From Porphyromonas somerae DSM 23386 (GTDB taxonomy: Bacteria; Bacteroidota; Bacteroidia; Bacteroidales; Porphyromonadaceae): 33,626 nt of DNA. A program made the position numbers and the translations under genes. Below are positions 1-7,901 of this stretch, piece after piece. The stretch is taken from NCBI RefSeq assembly GCF_000372405.1, contig NZ_AQVC01000026.1, positions 1-33,626 on the forward strand, in the 5' to 3' direction. Position 1 is the first letter of the stretch. The number at the start of each line of letters is the position of its first letter. The notes under the pieces are model-generated. The model was not told the origin of the DNA and ran no database searches. It saw only the letters and a program-made list of their open reading frames with translations.

Positions 1-165
1 TACTACCGAAGCCCTATCTTCTCCACCATCCTCTCCAATGCCACAGCATGGGGAAGAGACCTCCAATTTAAGGAGGAAAGCGGAAAGCGAACCATCTCTA
101 TCAAAAAGGGCATTGATACCATAGGCAAAGCATACACAGCCCTCACAAAGCTAACCACCAAATAG
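1..165 (+). CDS. C-terminal fragment of an unrecognised protein
   Basis: An open frame enters at base 1 and ends at TAG 163-165, giving 54 residues that begin YYRSPIFSTILSNATAWGRD and end ALTKLTTK. Codon use (many CTC, GCC and AAG codons) matches the next genes on the same strand, so it is probably the true end of a gene whose start lies outside the window. The fragment has no motif I recognise and I assign no function. It is followed after five bases by an inverted-repeat element (171-283) and is separated by 220 bases from the next operon. Confidence 0.6.
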   Translation, partial: YYRSPIFSTILSNATAWGRDLQFKEESGKRTISIKKGIDTIGKAYTALTKLTTK

Positions 166-170
166 AGAAT

Positions 171-283
171 GTTGCACGAAGGATGAGATGCAAGGCGCTG
201 AGGATGAGGCCGAAGGGAGCGTACTCACGTACGTGACCTAGGCCGAATTCCGAAAGCAACGCCGCAGATCGCCTTCGTGCAAC
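171..283. repeat. MITE-like inverted-repeat element, copy 1 (ends GTTGCACGAAGG)
   Basis: The 113-bp segment starts with GTTGCACGAAGG (171-182) and ends with its exact reverse complement CCTTCGTGCAAC (272-283). Its reverse complement is nearly identical to 13154-13302, apart from an extra stretch of about 35 bases in that copy. Partial copies of the ends are at 13341-13357, 17069-17110 and 30427-30438. It holds no plausible gene. The rest of the gap to the next gene (284-368) shows nothing recognisable. Confidence 0.75.
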
Positions 284-368
284 AGTCTCAAATAACTCCC
301 ATCGCCATACACCACACACCCCAATATGCTAGCTCACCCTCCAAAATAGGTAGCTCAGCTATATTTAT

Positions 369-376
369 TATCTTTG
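369..376 (+). promoter_or_regulatory. Bacteroidota-type -7 box (TATCTTTG) for the DUF4230/ispG operon
   Basis: TATCTTTG matches the Bacteroidota -7 consensus TAnnTTTG. No clear TTTG -33 box lies at the usual 19-21 base distance. Transcription would begin near 383, which bears on the start of the next gene: an ATG at 387 would be almost leaderless, while the ATG at 399 leaves about 16 bases of leader. Confidence 0.55.
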
Positions 377-398
377 TAGGATAATAATGAGAAGTATT

Positions 399-1034
399 AT
401 GAGATATATACCCCTACAGATACTACTGCTACTAACACTACTCTTCAGCTGCAAGCCCGAGGAGGAGAGGATGGTCATACAGCCAAATGAACTACGAGAG
501 GTGGGCAAACTTGAGTTGGTGGAGTATCGTAGCGAAGAGATATTCGTTATCTCCTCCGACCAAAAGAGTCTGGAGAGTATCCGTTCACTTGAGGAGGCAG
601 CCGATTACCTCAGCAGCCTATTTGAGATAGGCGACCGCATAGGCATCTACTCCTTTGACTTCTACACCATCGCCTACATCAACCTCTACAATCTCCAAGA
701 TAGCGACCTCCAATACGATCAGGAGAACAAGTCCATCCAGCTCACCCTCCCCCCAATCGAGGTAGAGCCCATCGGGCGAGGTGGCACCCTCAAATTGCTC
801 CACGAGCGGGTCAATGGCAATAAAAAGTCCATCACCAGTGAGGAGCGACAAAATATGCAGCGACAAGCGGTGGCACTTGCCAAGCAAAACCTCCGCCCAG
901 GCACACCCAAATATCAAGAATTAGTGACCAAGGCACAAAGCAAGGCCCAAGCTTACTTCACCAGCATCCTAAGGGCACGAGGGTACGAAGAGATAGAGAT
1001 TAGATTTACACAGTCCTATGAAAAAGCGAATTAA
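399..1034 (+). CDS. Lipoprotein, DUF4230-like
   Basis: A 211-residue protein with a lipoprotein signal peptide: a short basic N-terminus, a Leu-rich core and the lipobox LFSC, with the lipidated Cys at residue 18. The body resembles DUF4230 proteins (family recalled, not searched): a beta-rich domain containing IGIYSFDFYTIAYINLYNL and a long charged C-terminal helix. An in-frame ATG at 387 would add four residues; I prefer 399 because the -7 box ends at 376 and because the signal peptide then starts MRYIP. The gene overlaps the next one by 17 bases (1018-1034), so the two are probably translationally coupled. The next product has the same general plan and they may act together at the membrane. 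The function of DUF4230 is unknown. Confidence is high for the gene and moderate for the family. Confidence 0.8.
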   Translation: MRYIPLQILLLLTLLFSCKPEEERMVIQPNELREVGKLELVEYRSEEIFVISSDQKSLESIRSLEEAADYLSSLFEIGDRIGIYSFDFYTIAYINLYNLQDSDLQYDQENKSIQLTLPPIEVEPIGRGGTLKLLHERVNGNKKSITSEERQNMQRQAVALAKQNLRPGTPKYQELVTKAQSKAQAYFTSILRARGYEEIEIRFTQSYEKAN

Positions 1035-1665
1035 GTGGCTTCTAGCCCTCATCATCATAGGGGTCATAGCCCTATTGCTCTTCCTTTTTCTTCCCAAAAG
1101 AGCAAAGAGCGAGAAGCAGCCCGAGATATTTCTCTCCGTAGCAAGCGACCTACGCGAGATGGTTCGGCTCACCACCATAGAGGGCGAGCGAATCGTCCCC
1201 ATCACCTACAAAGGCAAAGGGGTCTCGGCATTCGGCATCGGCCACTACCGTGCACGCATCTCCTTTGATGTGGAGAATATACAGCAAGCCATCCAAGGGG
1301 ATACCATCTATCTGGTACTCCCCGAGCCACAGGTGCAGATACTAGAGCACGAGGAGAATGGCTTCACCGTCTACGACGTATGGGGCAATAATATCGCCAC
1401 CCGCATCTTCGGTGCCAAGCTAAGCGTCGCAGATGAAAATGAGATGAAAAGAAAAGCCATGCGACAGCTCCAGAGCGACCTCCGTCAAGATGGCACTACA
1501 GAAAGGGCAAAGGCAGAGGCAAGAGAGCTACTCCATAAAATGTTTGGCATAGTGCCAGGCACCGTTATTGTACTCGACACTCCAGCAGCCCTTCCACCCA
1601 CAGCCCAACCAATTCCATTAGACCAACCAACACTTTACATTCAGAAACAAGATGAAATACAATAG
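1018..1665 (+). CDS. Membrane-anchored DUF4230-like protein
   Basis: A 215-residue protein with one N-terminal membrane segment (about residues 6-26, Ile/Leu-rich, preceded by MKKRIK) and no lipobox, so it is likely an inner-membrane anchor with a periplasmic domain. The core contains SVASDLREMVRLTTIEGERI, a GHYRARISFDVEN strand pattern and a charged C-terminal helix ending in a Pro-rich tail. This layout resembles the preceding lipoprotein and the DUF4230 family. It overlaps its upstream neighbour by 17 bases and ispG by 14 bases (1652-1665), making a tightly packed three-gene unit. A paired lipoprotein and membrane anchor suggests a two-part envelope complex, which is inference only. No link to isoprenoid synthesis is visible beyond position. 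Confidence 0.8.
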   Translation: MKKRIKWLLALIIIGVIALLLFLFLPKRAKSEKQPEIFLSVASDLREMVRLTTIEGERIVPITYKGKGVSAFGIGHYRARISFDVENIQQAIQGDTIYLVLPEPQVQILEHEENGFTVYDVWGNNIATRIFGAKLSVADENEMKRKAMRQLQSDLRQDGTTERAKAEARELLHKMFGIVPGTVIVLDTPAALPPTAQPIPLDQPTLYIQKQDEIQ

Positions 1666-3292
1666 ACGCAAGACCACTCCCGCCCACATTGGCAATATTA
1701 CCATAGGAGGCGATGCCCCCATCGTGATTCAGTCGATGACCAATGTAGACACCAATGATATAGAGGCGTCGGTAGCACAGATTCTCCGACTAGAGCAAGC
1801 AGGTGCAGAGCTAGTACGCCTCACCGCCCAAGGCACCAAAGAAGCCAAGGCTCTCGGCACCATTGAGGCAGAGATCAGGGCAAAAGGGGCTAAGATCCCT
1901 CTTTCGGCCGATATTCACTTCAACCCAAGAGCGGCATACGAGGCGGCTCTCCATGTAGAGAAGGTACGCATCAACCCAGGCAACTTCTACGATCCCGCCC
2001 GAAAGTTTCAGAAGATCAACTTTACCGACGAAGAGTACCAAGCAGAGGTAGAGGCTCTTCAGTCCAATTTCGAAACCTTCCTCCGCCACTGCCAAGCCCA
2101 CCACACCGCACTCCGAATAGGTGTTAATCACGGCTCCCTATCCGATAGAATCATGAGCCAGTATGGCGATACCCCCAGCGGTATGGTAGAAAGCTGTATG
2201 GAGTACCTAGAGGTGTGCCACCGCATTCACTTCCACGATGTGGTCATCTCCATCAAGAGCTCCAATCCTCTTGTGATGACCGAGACGGTACGAGCTCTTA
2301 TCGAGAGAATGGACCAAGCTGGCATGCACTACCCACTGCACCTGGGAGTTACCGAAGCTGGTAATGGCGAAGATGGGCGCATCAAGAGTGCTATTGGCAT
2401 TGGTGCCCTCCTAGCAGAAGGGATTGGCGATACTATCCGCGTCAGCCTTTCGGAAGAGCCCGAGGCGGAGATACCAGTTGCCAAGGTACTTCTCCACTGT
2501 GTAGAGGAGTTGGCAAAAGCAACACCCCTTGATTTCTCACCCCGTTGTCAACCCTTCCGAAGCGAGGAGAAGCCACTCGTGATGATGGATGCTCACCCCT
2601 ACTTCGCCCAATTACATCCAGCAGACCGACCCGATATAGAGGTGACCGAAACAACACCCTTCATCCGAATCACCGACCAAGAAGCCCTCTCGGGTGAGGT
2701 GCCAGAGTTACCAGAGGGCAAGCAATTAGTGGTACGACTTACTGGTGCAACTGCCCCCACCCTGATGCTCGAAGCACTCGATCATACCCTTTCCCTACCT
2801 TATATATTAGAAATCGATTGCACCCAGCACTCCCTTGAGGAGCTACCCACATGGTTGGGCTTCCAACTCGGTGGGGCACTGATGCGAGGGCAGTTAAGTG
2901 GTCTATATCTACGTAGACACGAGGAAGATGCTCTCGCCCTCTGCAGTATCGCATTTGGCTTACTACAGGCTTCACGCCGTCGCATCTCACGCACCGACTA
3001 CATCTCTTGCCCCAGCTGCGGACGCACTCTATTTGACCTCCAAAGCACTGTTGCCAAGATAAAGGAGGCAACCAAGCACCTGCGGGGACTAAAGATCGGG
3101 GTGATGGGCTGCATCGTCAATGGACCTGGTGAGATGGCCGATGCCGACTATGGCTATGTAGGAAGTGCACCAGGAAAGGTGGACCTCTACAAGGCCAAGG
3201 AGCGCCTCAAAAGGAACATCCCACAGGAGGAAGCGGTGAAGGAATTGATCGAACTGATCAAAGCACACGGAGACTGGAAGGACCCAGAATAA
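1652..3292 (+). CDS. ispG: 4-hydroxy-3-methylbut-2-enyl diphosphate synthase (IspG/GcpE), long form
   Basis: IspG catalyses the penultimate MEP-pathway step, reductive ring opening of MEcPP to HMBPP, using a [4Fe-4S] cluster in the cytoplasm. The N-terminal TIM-barrel domain is clear (GGDAPIVIQSMTNVDTNDIE; PLSADIHFNPRAA; LRIGVNHGSLSDRI). The C-terminal cluster domain has CPSC (C453, C456), GVMGC (C487) and NGPGE (E494). At 546 residues it is much longer than the roughly 370 residues of proteobacterial IspG. The extra part lies about residues 290-440 between barrel and cluster domains, as in the long plant and Bacteroidota forms. The ATG overlaps the preceding gene by 14 bases. The polyprenyl synthase at 7902 uses downstream products of this pathway. 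Identification is secure. Confidence 0.97.
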   Translation: MKYNRRKTTPAHIGNITIGGDAPIVIQSMTNVDTNDIEASVAQILRLEQAGAELVRLTAQGTKEAKALGTIEAEIRAKGAKIPLSADIHFNPRAAYEAALHVEKVRINPGNFYDPARKFQKINFTDEEYQAEVEALQSNFETFLRHCQAHHTALRIGVNHGSLSDRIMSQYGDTPSGMVESCMEYLEVCHRIHFHDVVISIKSSNPLVMTETVRALIERMDQAGMHYPLHLGVTEAGNGEDGRIKSAIGIGALLAEGIGDTIRVSLSEEPEAEIPVAKVLLHCVEELAKATPLDFSPRCQPFRSEEKPLVMMDAHPYFAQLHPADRPDIEVTETTPFIRITDQEALSGEVPELPEGKQLVVRLTGATAPTLMLEALDHTLSLPYILEIDCTQHSLEELPTWLGFQLGGALMRGQLSGLYLRRHEEDALALCSIAFGLLQASRRRISRTDYISCPSCGRTLFDLQSTVAKIKEATKHLRGLKIGVMGCIVNGPGEMADADYGYVGSAPGKVDLYKAKERLKRNIPQEEAVKELIELIKAHGDWKDPE

Positions 3293-3313
3293 CCTTTATA
3301 TCATAATGAGACA

Positions 3314-3856
3314 ATGGAAATAAAACAACTACCACTGCCAGGACTACAATTAGTAAGCACCAAAAGATACGACGACGAGCGAGGATACTTTATGGAGGTC
3401 TTCAAAGAGGCCGAGCTCGCGGAGCAACTCACCGACCACCCCCACTTTATCCAAGATAATATGAGCTGCTCACACCGTGGTGTATTCCGCGGTATGCACA
3501 CCCAAGCAGCACCAATGGCTCAAGCTAAGTTGGTACGCTGTGTATCGGGTCGCATCATTGACTTTGTTATGGATATAGACCCCACTTCTCCCACATTTGG
3601 AGAGGTCTATGGCGTAGAGCTCACCCCAGAAAGTGGCCTAGCCCTCTATATCCCCAAGATATATGCACACGGATTTTTGGCACTAGAGGATAATAGCAGA
3701 GTACTTTACAAGGTCGATGCCCCCTACTCCCCTAGCCACGAGCGGGCATTCAACTACCAACACCCTCAGCTCATCACTGAGCTCCAAAAGTACCTCCCTC
3801 TCGACCAACTCATCATCTCCGACAAAGACAAAGCCGCTCCCACCCTCCACAAGTAG
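3314..3856 (+). CDS. rfbC: dTDP-4-dehydrorhamnose 3,5-epimerase
   Basis: A cupin-fold epimerase that converts dTDP-4-keto-6-deoxyglucose to dTDP-4-keto-rhamnose, used for dTDP-L-rhamnose in surface polysaccharide. At 180 residues it has the usual length. Visible hallmarks are DERGYFMEVF near the start, FRGMHTQ with the likely catalytic His62, IPKIYAHGFLALED with His119, the Tyr132 region and the C-terminal SDKDKAAPTL. The usual RGLHYQ motif reads RGMHTQ here, a mild change. It starts 21 bases after ispG and is probably the last gene of that operon. No other rhamnose genes are in the window, so the rest of the pathway must be encoded elsewhere. It is followed by a long palindromic repeat region. 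Confidence 0.95.
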   Translation: MEIKQLPLPGLQLVSTKRYDDERGYFMEVFKEAELAEQLTDHPHFIQDNMSCSHRGVFRGMHTQAAPMAQAKLVRCVSGRIIDFVMDIDPTSPTFGEVYGVELTPESGLALYIPKIYAHGFLALEDNSRVLYKVDAPYSPSHERAFNYQHPQLITELQKYLPLDQLIISDKDKAAPTLHK

Positions 3857-3879
3857 CCACCAACAGTCGGATTTAAGAA

Positions 3880-4144
3880 GGACCTCCTTGGAGGTCCGAT
3901 TTGTCGTAGCCCCCATTCGAGGCTCGTAGAGCCGATGAATGGGGGTAAATAAGGCGGAGCAAAAATCACGACCCCTTGTGGGTCGGACAACCCACTCTAG
4001 GATTACTTGTGATGTCCTAGACCCTAAAGTCCGACCCACAAGGGGTCGATATTGTGTATTATACATTCTTTCCCCCGGTCGTTCGGGCTACGCCCTCCGA
4101 CACGGGGGCTACAACAAATCGGACCTCTCCGAGGTCCTTACTCA
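3880..4144. repeat. Large nested palindrome (repeat element)
   Basis: This stretch is built from inverted repeats nested within each other. The outer arms are 3891-3914 and 4104-4127 (24 bp, one mismatch, reading GAGGTCCGATTTG then GTAGCCCCC). Small hairpins sit at the edges: GGACCTCC-TT-GGAGGTCC at 3880-3897 and GGACCTC-TCC-GAGGTCC at 4121-4137. Inside are a left hairpin (CCCCCATTC 3910-3918 with GAATGGGGG 3937-3945) and a perfect 19-bp pair, CGACCCCTTGTGGGTCGGA at 3969-3987 with its complement at 4030-4048, enclosing a CTAGGA/TCCTAG hairpin. Reading frames through it (for example 3939-4190) have low-complexity, repeat-derived translations and I do not call them genes. Confidence 0.85.
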
Positions 4145-4196
4145 TAGACACCCCGCTAAAACCATACGGTGTGAACTTCCTAATGCGTAACCCCTG
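4129..4196 (-). repeat. Dispersed repeat block ending in TIR-like motif, copy at 4.1 kb
   Basis: Read on the minus strand, this block starts at CAGGGGTTACGCATTAGGA (4196-4178) and runs through AAGTTCAC and TTTTAGCGGGG to TGAGTAAGGACCTCGG. The same order is found on the plus strand at 30240-30307 with only scattered differences. It joins directly onto the nested palindrome to its left. By comparison with the 30-kb copy, 4196 is probably the outer end of a mobile element. I did not find a matching second end or a flanking duplication here. Confidence 0.7.
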
Positions 4197-4276
4197 TTCA
4201 TGAGACGCTCCCTGCCTAGATTTTTACACATCTAAATAAGGCAAAAAAAACAACTAAAGGGAGTCACAGAAACCGC

Positions 4277-4400
4277 CTTTACAACCGATTGGAATTCAAT
4301 ACTATACAAAAGCGTTTACCGAGTTGCAACTAAGCAATCGGCGAGTTGCAACTCGTCAAATGCTTAGTTGCAACTCGCCGATTGCTTAGTTGCAACTCAA
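4277..4400. repeat. 22-bp-period palindromic array A inside a shared repeat block
   Basis: The 8-bp palindrome GTTGCAAC occurs four times, at 4323, 4345, 4367 and 4389, exactly 22 bases apart. The 14-base spacers are related, and the first and third are reverse complements. As a result 4321-4352 and 4367-4398 form a perfect 32-bp inverted repeat around a 14-base centre. The leader CTTTACAACC...ATTCAAT...GTTTACCGAG (4277-4322) is shared with array B at 18750-18795. The array lies between two genes of the same strand, about 200 bases upstream of the pncB promoter. The remaining sequence to 4592 shows nothing I can name. Confidence 0.9.
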
Positions 4401-4592
4401 CTTTTACCCTACTAACATAGGAATTTTATGGAGGGCTCAGAGATACGATCACCCCATCTTTTTACCTTGCCCCAGATAAGCCGCCCTCCCCTCAAGTAAT
4501 TGTATGGTGAAGATAAAAATGCGTAACGCAAGTTGATTGGAAGGATCAGGCATCTCATTCTCACACAATAATTGTCTTGGAATGGGCTCATG

Positions 4593-4624
4593 TTTGGATA
4601 GCTCCGCATAAAATGCTAAATTTG
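4593..4624 (+). promoter_or_regulatory. Promoter of the pncB-OPT-polyprenyl synthase-tatD operon
   Basis: TTTG at 4593-4596 and TAAATTTG at 4617-4624 are 20 bases apart, matching the Bacteroidota TTTG-N19-21-TAnnTTTG promoter. Initiation near 4631 would give a leader of about 40 bases before the pncB ATG at 4671. This leader contains G-rich stretches (GAAGGGGGAAAAGGGG) but no defined riboswitch fold that I can see. Confidence 0.75.
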
Positions 4625-4670
4625 TCCATAATCAAAACTAAAATAGAAGGGGGAAAAGGGGCATATTAAT

Positions 4671-5864
4671 ATGGAAGACCAAGCAGGTATTATCCGAAGT
4701 ATCCTAGATACAGACCTATATAAGTTTAGCACGAGCTACGCCTATGCTAAGCTTTTCCCAAGGGCAAGGGGTAGATTTGCCTTTGTAGATAGGGCAAATA
4801 CTATTTACCCAAAAGGGTTTGCGAGCAAAGTGGAGGAGCAGCTCCACAAAATGACTTCTCTACGGCTAACGGATGAGGAGGCAGATTTCCTCAGTCGTGA
4901 GTGTCCTTACATTCCGCCATTTTATATTGACTACCTGCGGGGCTATCAATTTGACCCACGGGAGGTGGATGTTTGCCAAGATGAGGAGGGGCACCTCCAT
5001 ATCACTGCAGAAGGGCTGCTCTATAGGATTACTCTTTGGGAGACCCCTATCCTAGCCATTGTCTCGGAGCTCTATTATCTTGTGACTGGGCAGGAGCCCG
5101 ACTTGGAGCATGTGCGTAAGGTGACGATAGAGAAGGCTCAGATCATGAAGGAGCACAAGCTACAGGTATCTCTATTCGGCATGAGACGTCGATTTAGTGC
5201 CGAGGTGGAGGATACGGTAACGCAACTTCTAAAAGAGCATGCTGGCGAAAGCCTTTATGGCACTAGTAACGTCTACTACGCTATGAAGCACCACTTGAGA
5301 GTCACTGGTACACACCCACATGAGTGGGTTCAGTTTCACGCTGCGATCTATGGCTACAAGATGGCCAACTATATGGCGATGGAGGATTGGATCAATGTCT
5401 ATGACGGCGACCTCGGAACGGTGCTCACCGATACCTATACCACCGATGTCTTTATGCAAAACTTTAGCAAAAAGCATGCGATGCTCTTCACCTCGATGCG
5501 ACACGATAGTGGCGACCCTTATGCGTTTGTAGAGAAGGCGATTAAGAGGTACGAGGAACTGAAGATCAATCCGATGCTGAAGTACATTGTATTTAGTGAT
5601 AGCCTCACTATTCCCAAGGCGGTGGAGATCAAGGAGTATTGTGCCTCTCGAATCCCAGCCACCTTTGGTGTGGGCACCAATCTCACCAATGATGTGGGCA
5701 ATGATACTGTGCCAAGAAACATTGTGATGAAGCTAATCGGTTGCCAAATCTCTCCCCGACAGAAGTGGCACCACTGTATTAAGCTATCGGATGTAGAGGG
5801 CAAGCACATTGGCGACCCTGAGGAGATAGAATTGGCACAGAGGACTCTCGGAATTAAGCAATAA
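4671..5864 (+). CDS. pncB: Nicotinate phosphoribosyltransferase
   Basis: This enzyme makes nicotinate mononucleotide from nicotinate and PRPP with ATP hydrolysis, the entry step of Preiss-Handler NAD salvage in the cytosol. At 397 residues it matches the enterobacterial type. Diagnostic stretches are ILDTDLYKFSTSYAY at the N-terminus, GTSNVYYAMKH, GTHPHEWVQFHAA (His217 of HEW corresponds to the phosphorylated His of the family), DTYTTDVFMQNF, SMRHDSGDP (PRPP-binding region) and FGVGTNLTND. It opens a four-gene operon (gap 21 bases to the next gene) behind a good promoter at 4593-4624. Identification is secure. Confidence 0.96.
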   Translation: MEDQAGIIRSILDTDLYKFSTSYAYAKLFPRARGRFAFVDRANTIYPKGFASKVEEQLHKMTSLRLTDEEADFLSRECPYIPPFYIDYLRGYQFDPREVDVCQDEEGHLHITAEGLLYRITLWETPILAIVSELYYLVTGQEPDLEHVRKVTIEKAQIMKEHKLQVSLFGMRRRFSAEVEDTVTQLLKEHAGESLYGTSNVYYAMKHHLRVTGTHPHEWVQFHAAIYGYKMANYMAMEDWINVYDGDLGTVLTDTYTTDVFMQNFSKKHAMLFTSMRHDSGDPYAFVEKAIKRYEELKINPMLKYIVFSDSLTIPKAVEIKEYCASRIPATFGVGTNLTNDVGNDTVPRNIVMKLIGCQISPRQKWHHCIKLSDVEGKHIGDPEEIELAQRTLGIKQ

Positions 5865-5885
5865 ACTAGAGCAAAATAATAAATC

Positions 5886-7889
5886 ATGGAAAACAAACAG
5901 ACTAGAAGAGGCGAGTTGCCGGAAAATGCGTATCGCCCACTGAAGCCCGGAGAGAGCTACCACCCTGTAGTGGGACCAGAGCAAAATCCGAAGCAAGCAA
6001 CCGCCTACAGTGTTGGTTGGGGATTGATTATGGCGGTCATCTTTAGTGCCGCTACAGCCTATCTGGGCCTCAAGGTAGGACAGGTATTTGAAGCAGCGAT
6101 CCCAATTGCCATTATTGCTGCAGGACTCACTACAGCGACGAAGCGCAAGGGAGCTCTTCTAGAGAATGTGATGATTCAGAGTATTGGAGCCTCGAGTGGT
6201 GTGGTGGTAGCTGGTGCTATCTTTACCATTCCTGCTATCTATATCCTAAAGGCGAAGTACCCTGAGATGACTGTCAACTTCCTACAGATATTTGTCAGCT
6301 CGCTCCTTGGCGGTGTATTGGGAATATTGATGCTTATCCCATTCCGTAAGTATTTTGTGAAGGATATGCATGGTCAATACCCCTTCCCTGAAGCTACAGC
6401 TACCACTCAGGTGCTACTAAGTAGCGAAAAGGGAGGTGCCCAAGCAAAGCCTCTTCTTATCTCGGGATTGATTGGTGGTCTTTACGACTTTGCCGTCTCT
6501 ACCTTTGGGGCATGGCACGAGGTGTTTAGCTCAAAGGTATTGCCTTGGGGTCAATCCATTGCCGAAAAGGCAAAGCTAGAATTCAATATCAATACCGGAG
6601 CAGCGGTGATGGGTCTTGGCTACATCATCGGCTTGAAGTATGCTACTATTATATGCGCTGGATCGGCACTTGTATGGTGGGTGATTGTACCTGTAATGAA
6701 CCTCGTTTGGGGTGGCGATATTATTACCTTTGGAGATCCTAGCATCACTCAGACCATTGGAGAGATGAGTGCAACGGATATCTTCTTCCACTATGGTCGT
6801 AACATCGGTATCGGAGGTATTGCCATGGCTGGACTTATCAGCATCTATAATAACCGAAAGATCATCACTGGTGCGGTGAGCCTCGCAAGTAGAGAGCTCA
6901 AGCAAAAGGGCAATAATGAGGAGGGCAACCAACCTCGTACCGACCGAGACATCACTATGAAGATGGTGGTTTGGGGTATCCTTTTGGCACTTGTTTGCAT
7001 CGGTATCTTTTTCTACTTCGGTGTGGTACAGCGTAACCTTATGTGGGCGGTGATAGCACTGATACTTGTGGCTCTGATTGCCTTCCTTTTCACCACCGTT
7101 GCAGCGAATGCTATTGCGATTGTCGGCTCCAATCCGGTATCAGGAATGACACTAATGACCCTTATCGTAGCAAGCGTGGTGCTGGTAGCGGTAGGCATGG
7201 AGGGACCAAGTGGTATGGTTTCGGCACTCGTAATCGGAGTGGTGGTTTGTACTGCTCTTTCTATGGCGGGCGGCTTTATCACTGACCTTAAGATCGGTTA
7301 CTGGCTGGGAACTACCCCAAAGGTGCAGGAGAGCTGGAAGTTCCTTGGTACTCTAGTCTCTGCAGCTACAGTTTGTGGTGTGGTAATTCTACTGGAGAAG
7401 GCGTACGGCTTTACAGGTGAGAATGCTCTACAAGCACCACAGGCCAATGCGATGGCGGCTCTTATTGAGCCACTCATGACTGGCTCAGGAGCTAAATGGC
7501 TTCTCTACGGCATTGGTGCAGCTTTGGCACTACTGCTCACCTTTGTAAAGGTGCCTGCCCTACCATTCGCACTCGGTATGTTTATCCCTCTACACCTTAA
7601 CCTTCCTCTATTGGCAGGTGGGTTTATCAGCTGGTATCTCAGCACAAGGTCCAAGGACGAGAAGCTCAATAAGGCTCGCCAAGACAAGGGTACCCTACTT
7701 GCATCGGGCTTTATCGCTGGAGGTGCGTTGATGGGTGTGGTGAGTGCTATCCTGAAGCTAGCTGGGGCTGAGCTAACTCTCACTGCATGGCAAGCCAACC
7801 CATGGAGCCATGTACTCACCGTGGTGATGTACCTAGCTATATTCACCTATTTGATTCGCTCAAGCAAAAAAGCTAAGCCTGAGGCATAA
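5886..7889 (+). CDS. OPT-family transporter
   Basis: A 667-residue inner-membrane protein with about 14-16 hydrophobic segments, typical in length for the bacterial branch of the oligopeptide transporter (OPT) family. A cytosolic N-terminus of about 40 residues leads into GWGLIMAVIFSAATAYLGLK, a conserved OPT opening helix. Other family features are the IQSIGASSGVVVAGAIFTIP segment, HGQYPFPEATATTQVLLSSE, and VAANAIAIVGSNPVSGMT in the middle. Family members carry oligopeptides or metal chelates, and the substrate cannot be told here. It lies between pncB and the polyprenyl synthase (gap 12 bases), with no clear functional tie to either. Confidence is high for the family and low for substrate. 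Confidence 0.93.
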   Translation: MENKQTRRGELPENAYRPLKPGESYHPVVGPEQNPKQATAYSVGWGLIMAVIFSAATAYLGLKVGQVFEAAIPIAIIAAGLTTATKRKGALLENVMIQSIGASSGVVVAGAIFTIPAIYILKAKYPEMTVNFLQIFVSSLLGGVLGILMLIPFRKYFVKDMHGQYPFPEATATTQVLLSSEKGGAQAKPLLISGLIGGLYDFAVSTFGAWHEVFSSKVLPWGQSIAEKAKLEFNINTGAAVMGLGYIIGLKYATIICAGSALVWWVIVPVMNLVWGGDIITFGDPSITQTIGEMSATDIFFHYGRNIGIGGIAMAGLISIYNNRKIITGAVSLASRELKQKGNNEEGNQPRTDRDITMKMVVWGILLALVCIGIFFYFGVVQRNLMWAVIALILVALIAFLFTTVAANAIAIVGSNPVSGMTLMTLIVASVVLVAVGMEGPSGMVSALVIGVVVCTALSMAGGFITDLKIGYWLGTTPKVQESWKFLGTLVSAATVCGVVILLEKAYGFTGENALQAPQANAMAALIEPLMTGSGAKWLLYGIGAALALLLTFVKVPALPFALGMFIPLHLNLPLLAGGFISWYLSTRSKDEKLNKARQDKGTLLASGFIAGGALMGVVSAILKLAGAELTLTAWQANPWSHVLTVVMYLAIFTYLIRSSKKAKPEA

Positions 7890-7901
7890 CACATATTATA
7901 T

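Noticed and set aside
3939-4190. 83-residue plus-strand open frame (and 3683-4066, 3766-3990 on the minus strand)
   Set aside because: They run through the nested palindrome and read the same repeated words (RPLVGRT, RPTRGR) from both arms; no ribosome site or protein features. They are repeat artefacts.
4321-4398. CRISPR array
   Set aside because: Units are only 22 bases with 8-base cores, spacers are related to each other and palindromic, there are four units, and no cas gene is present.
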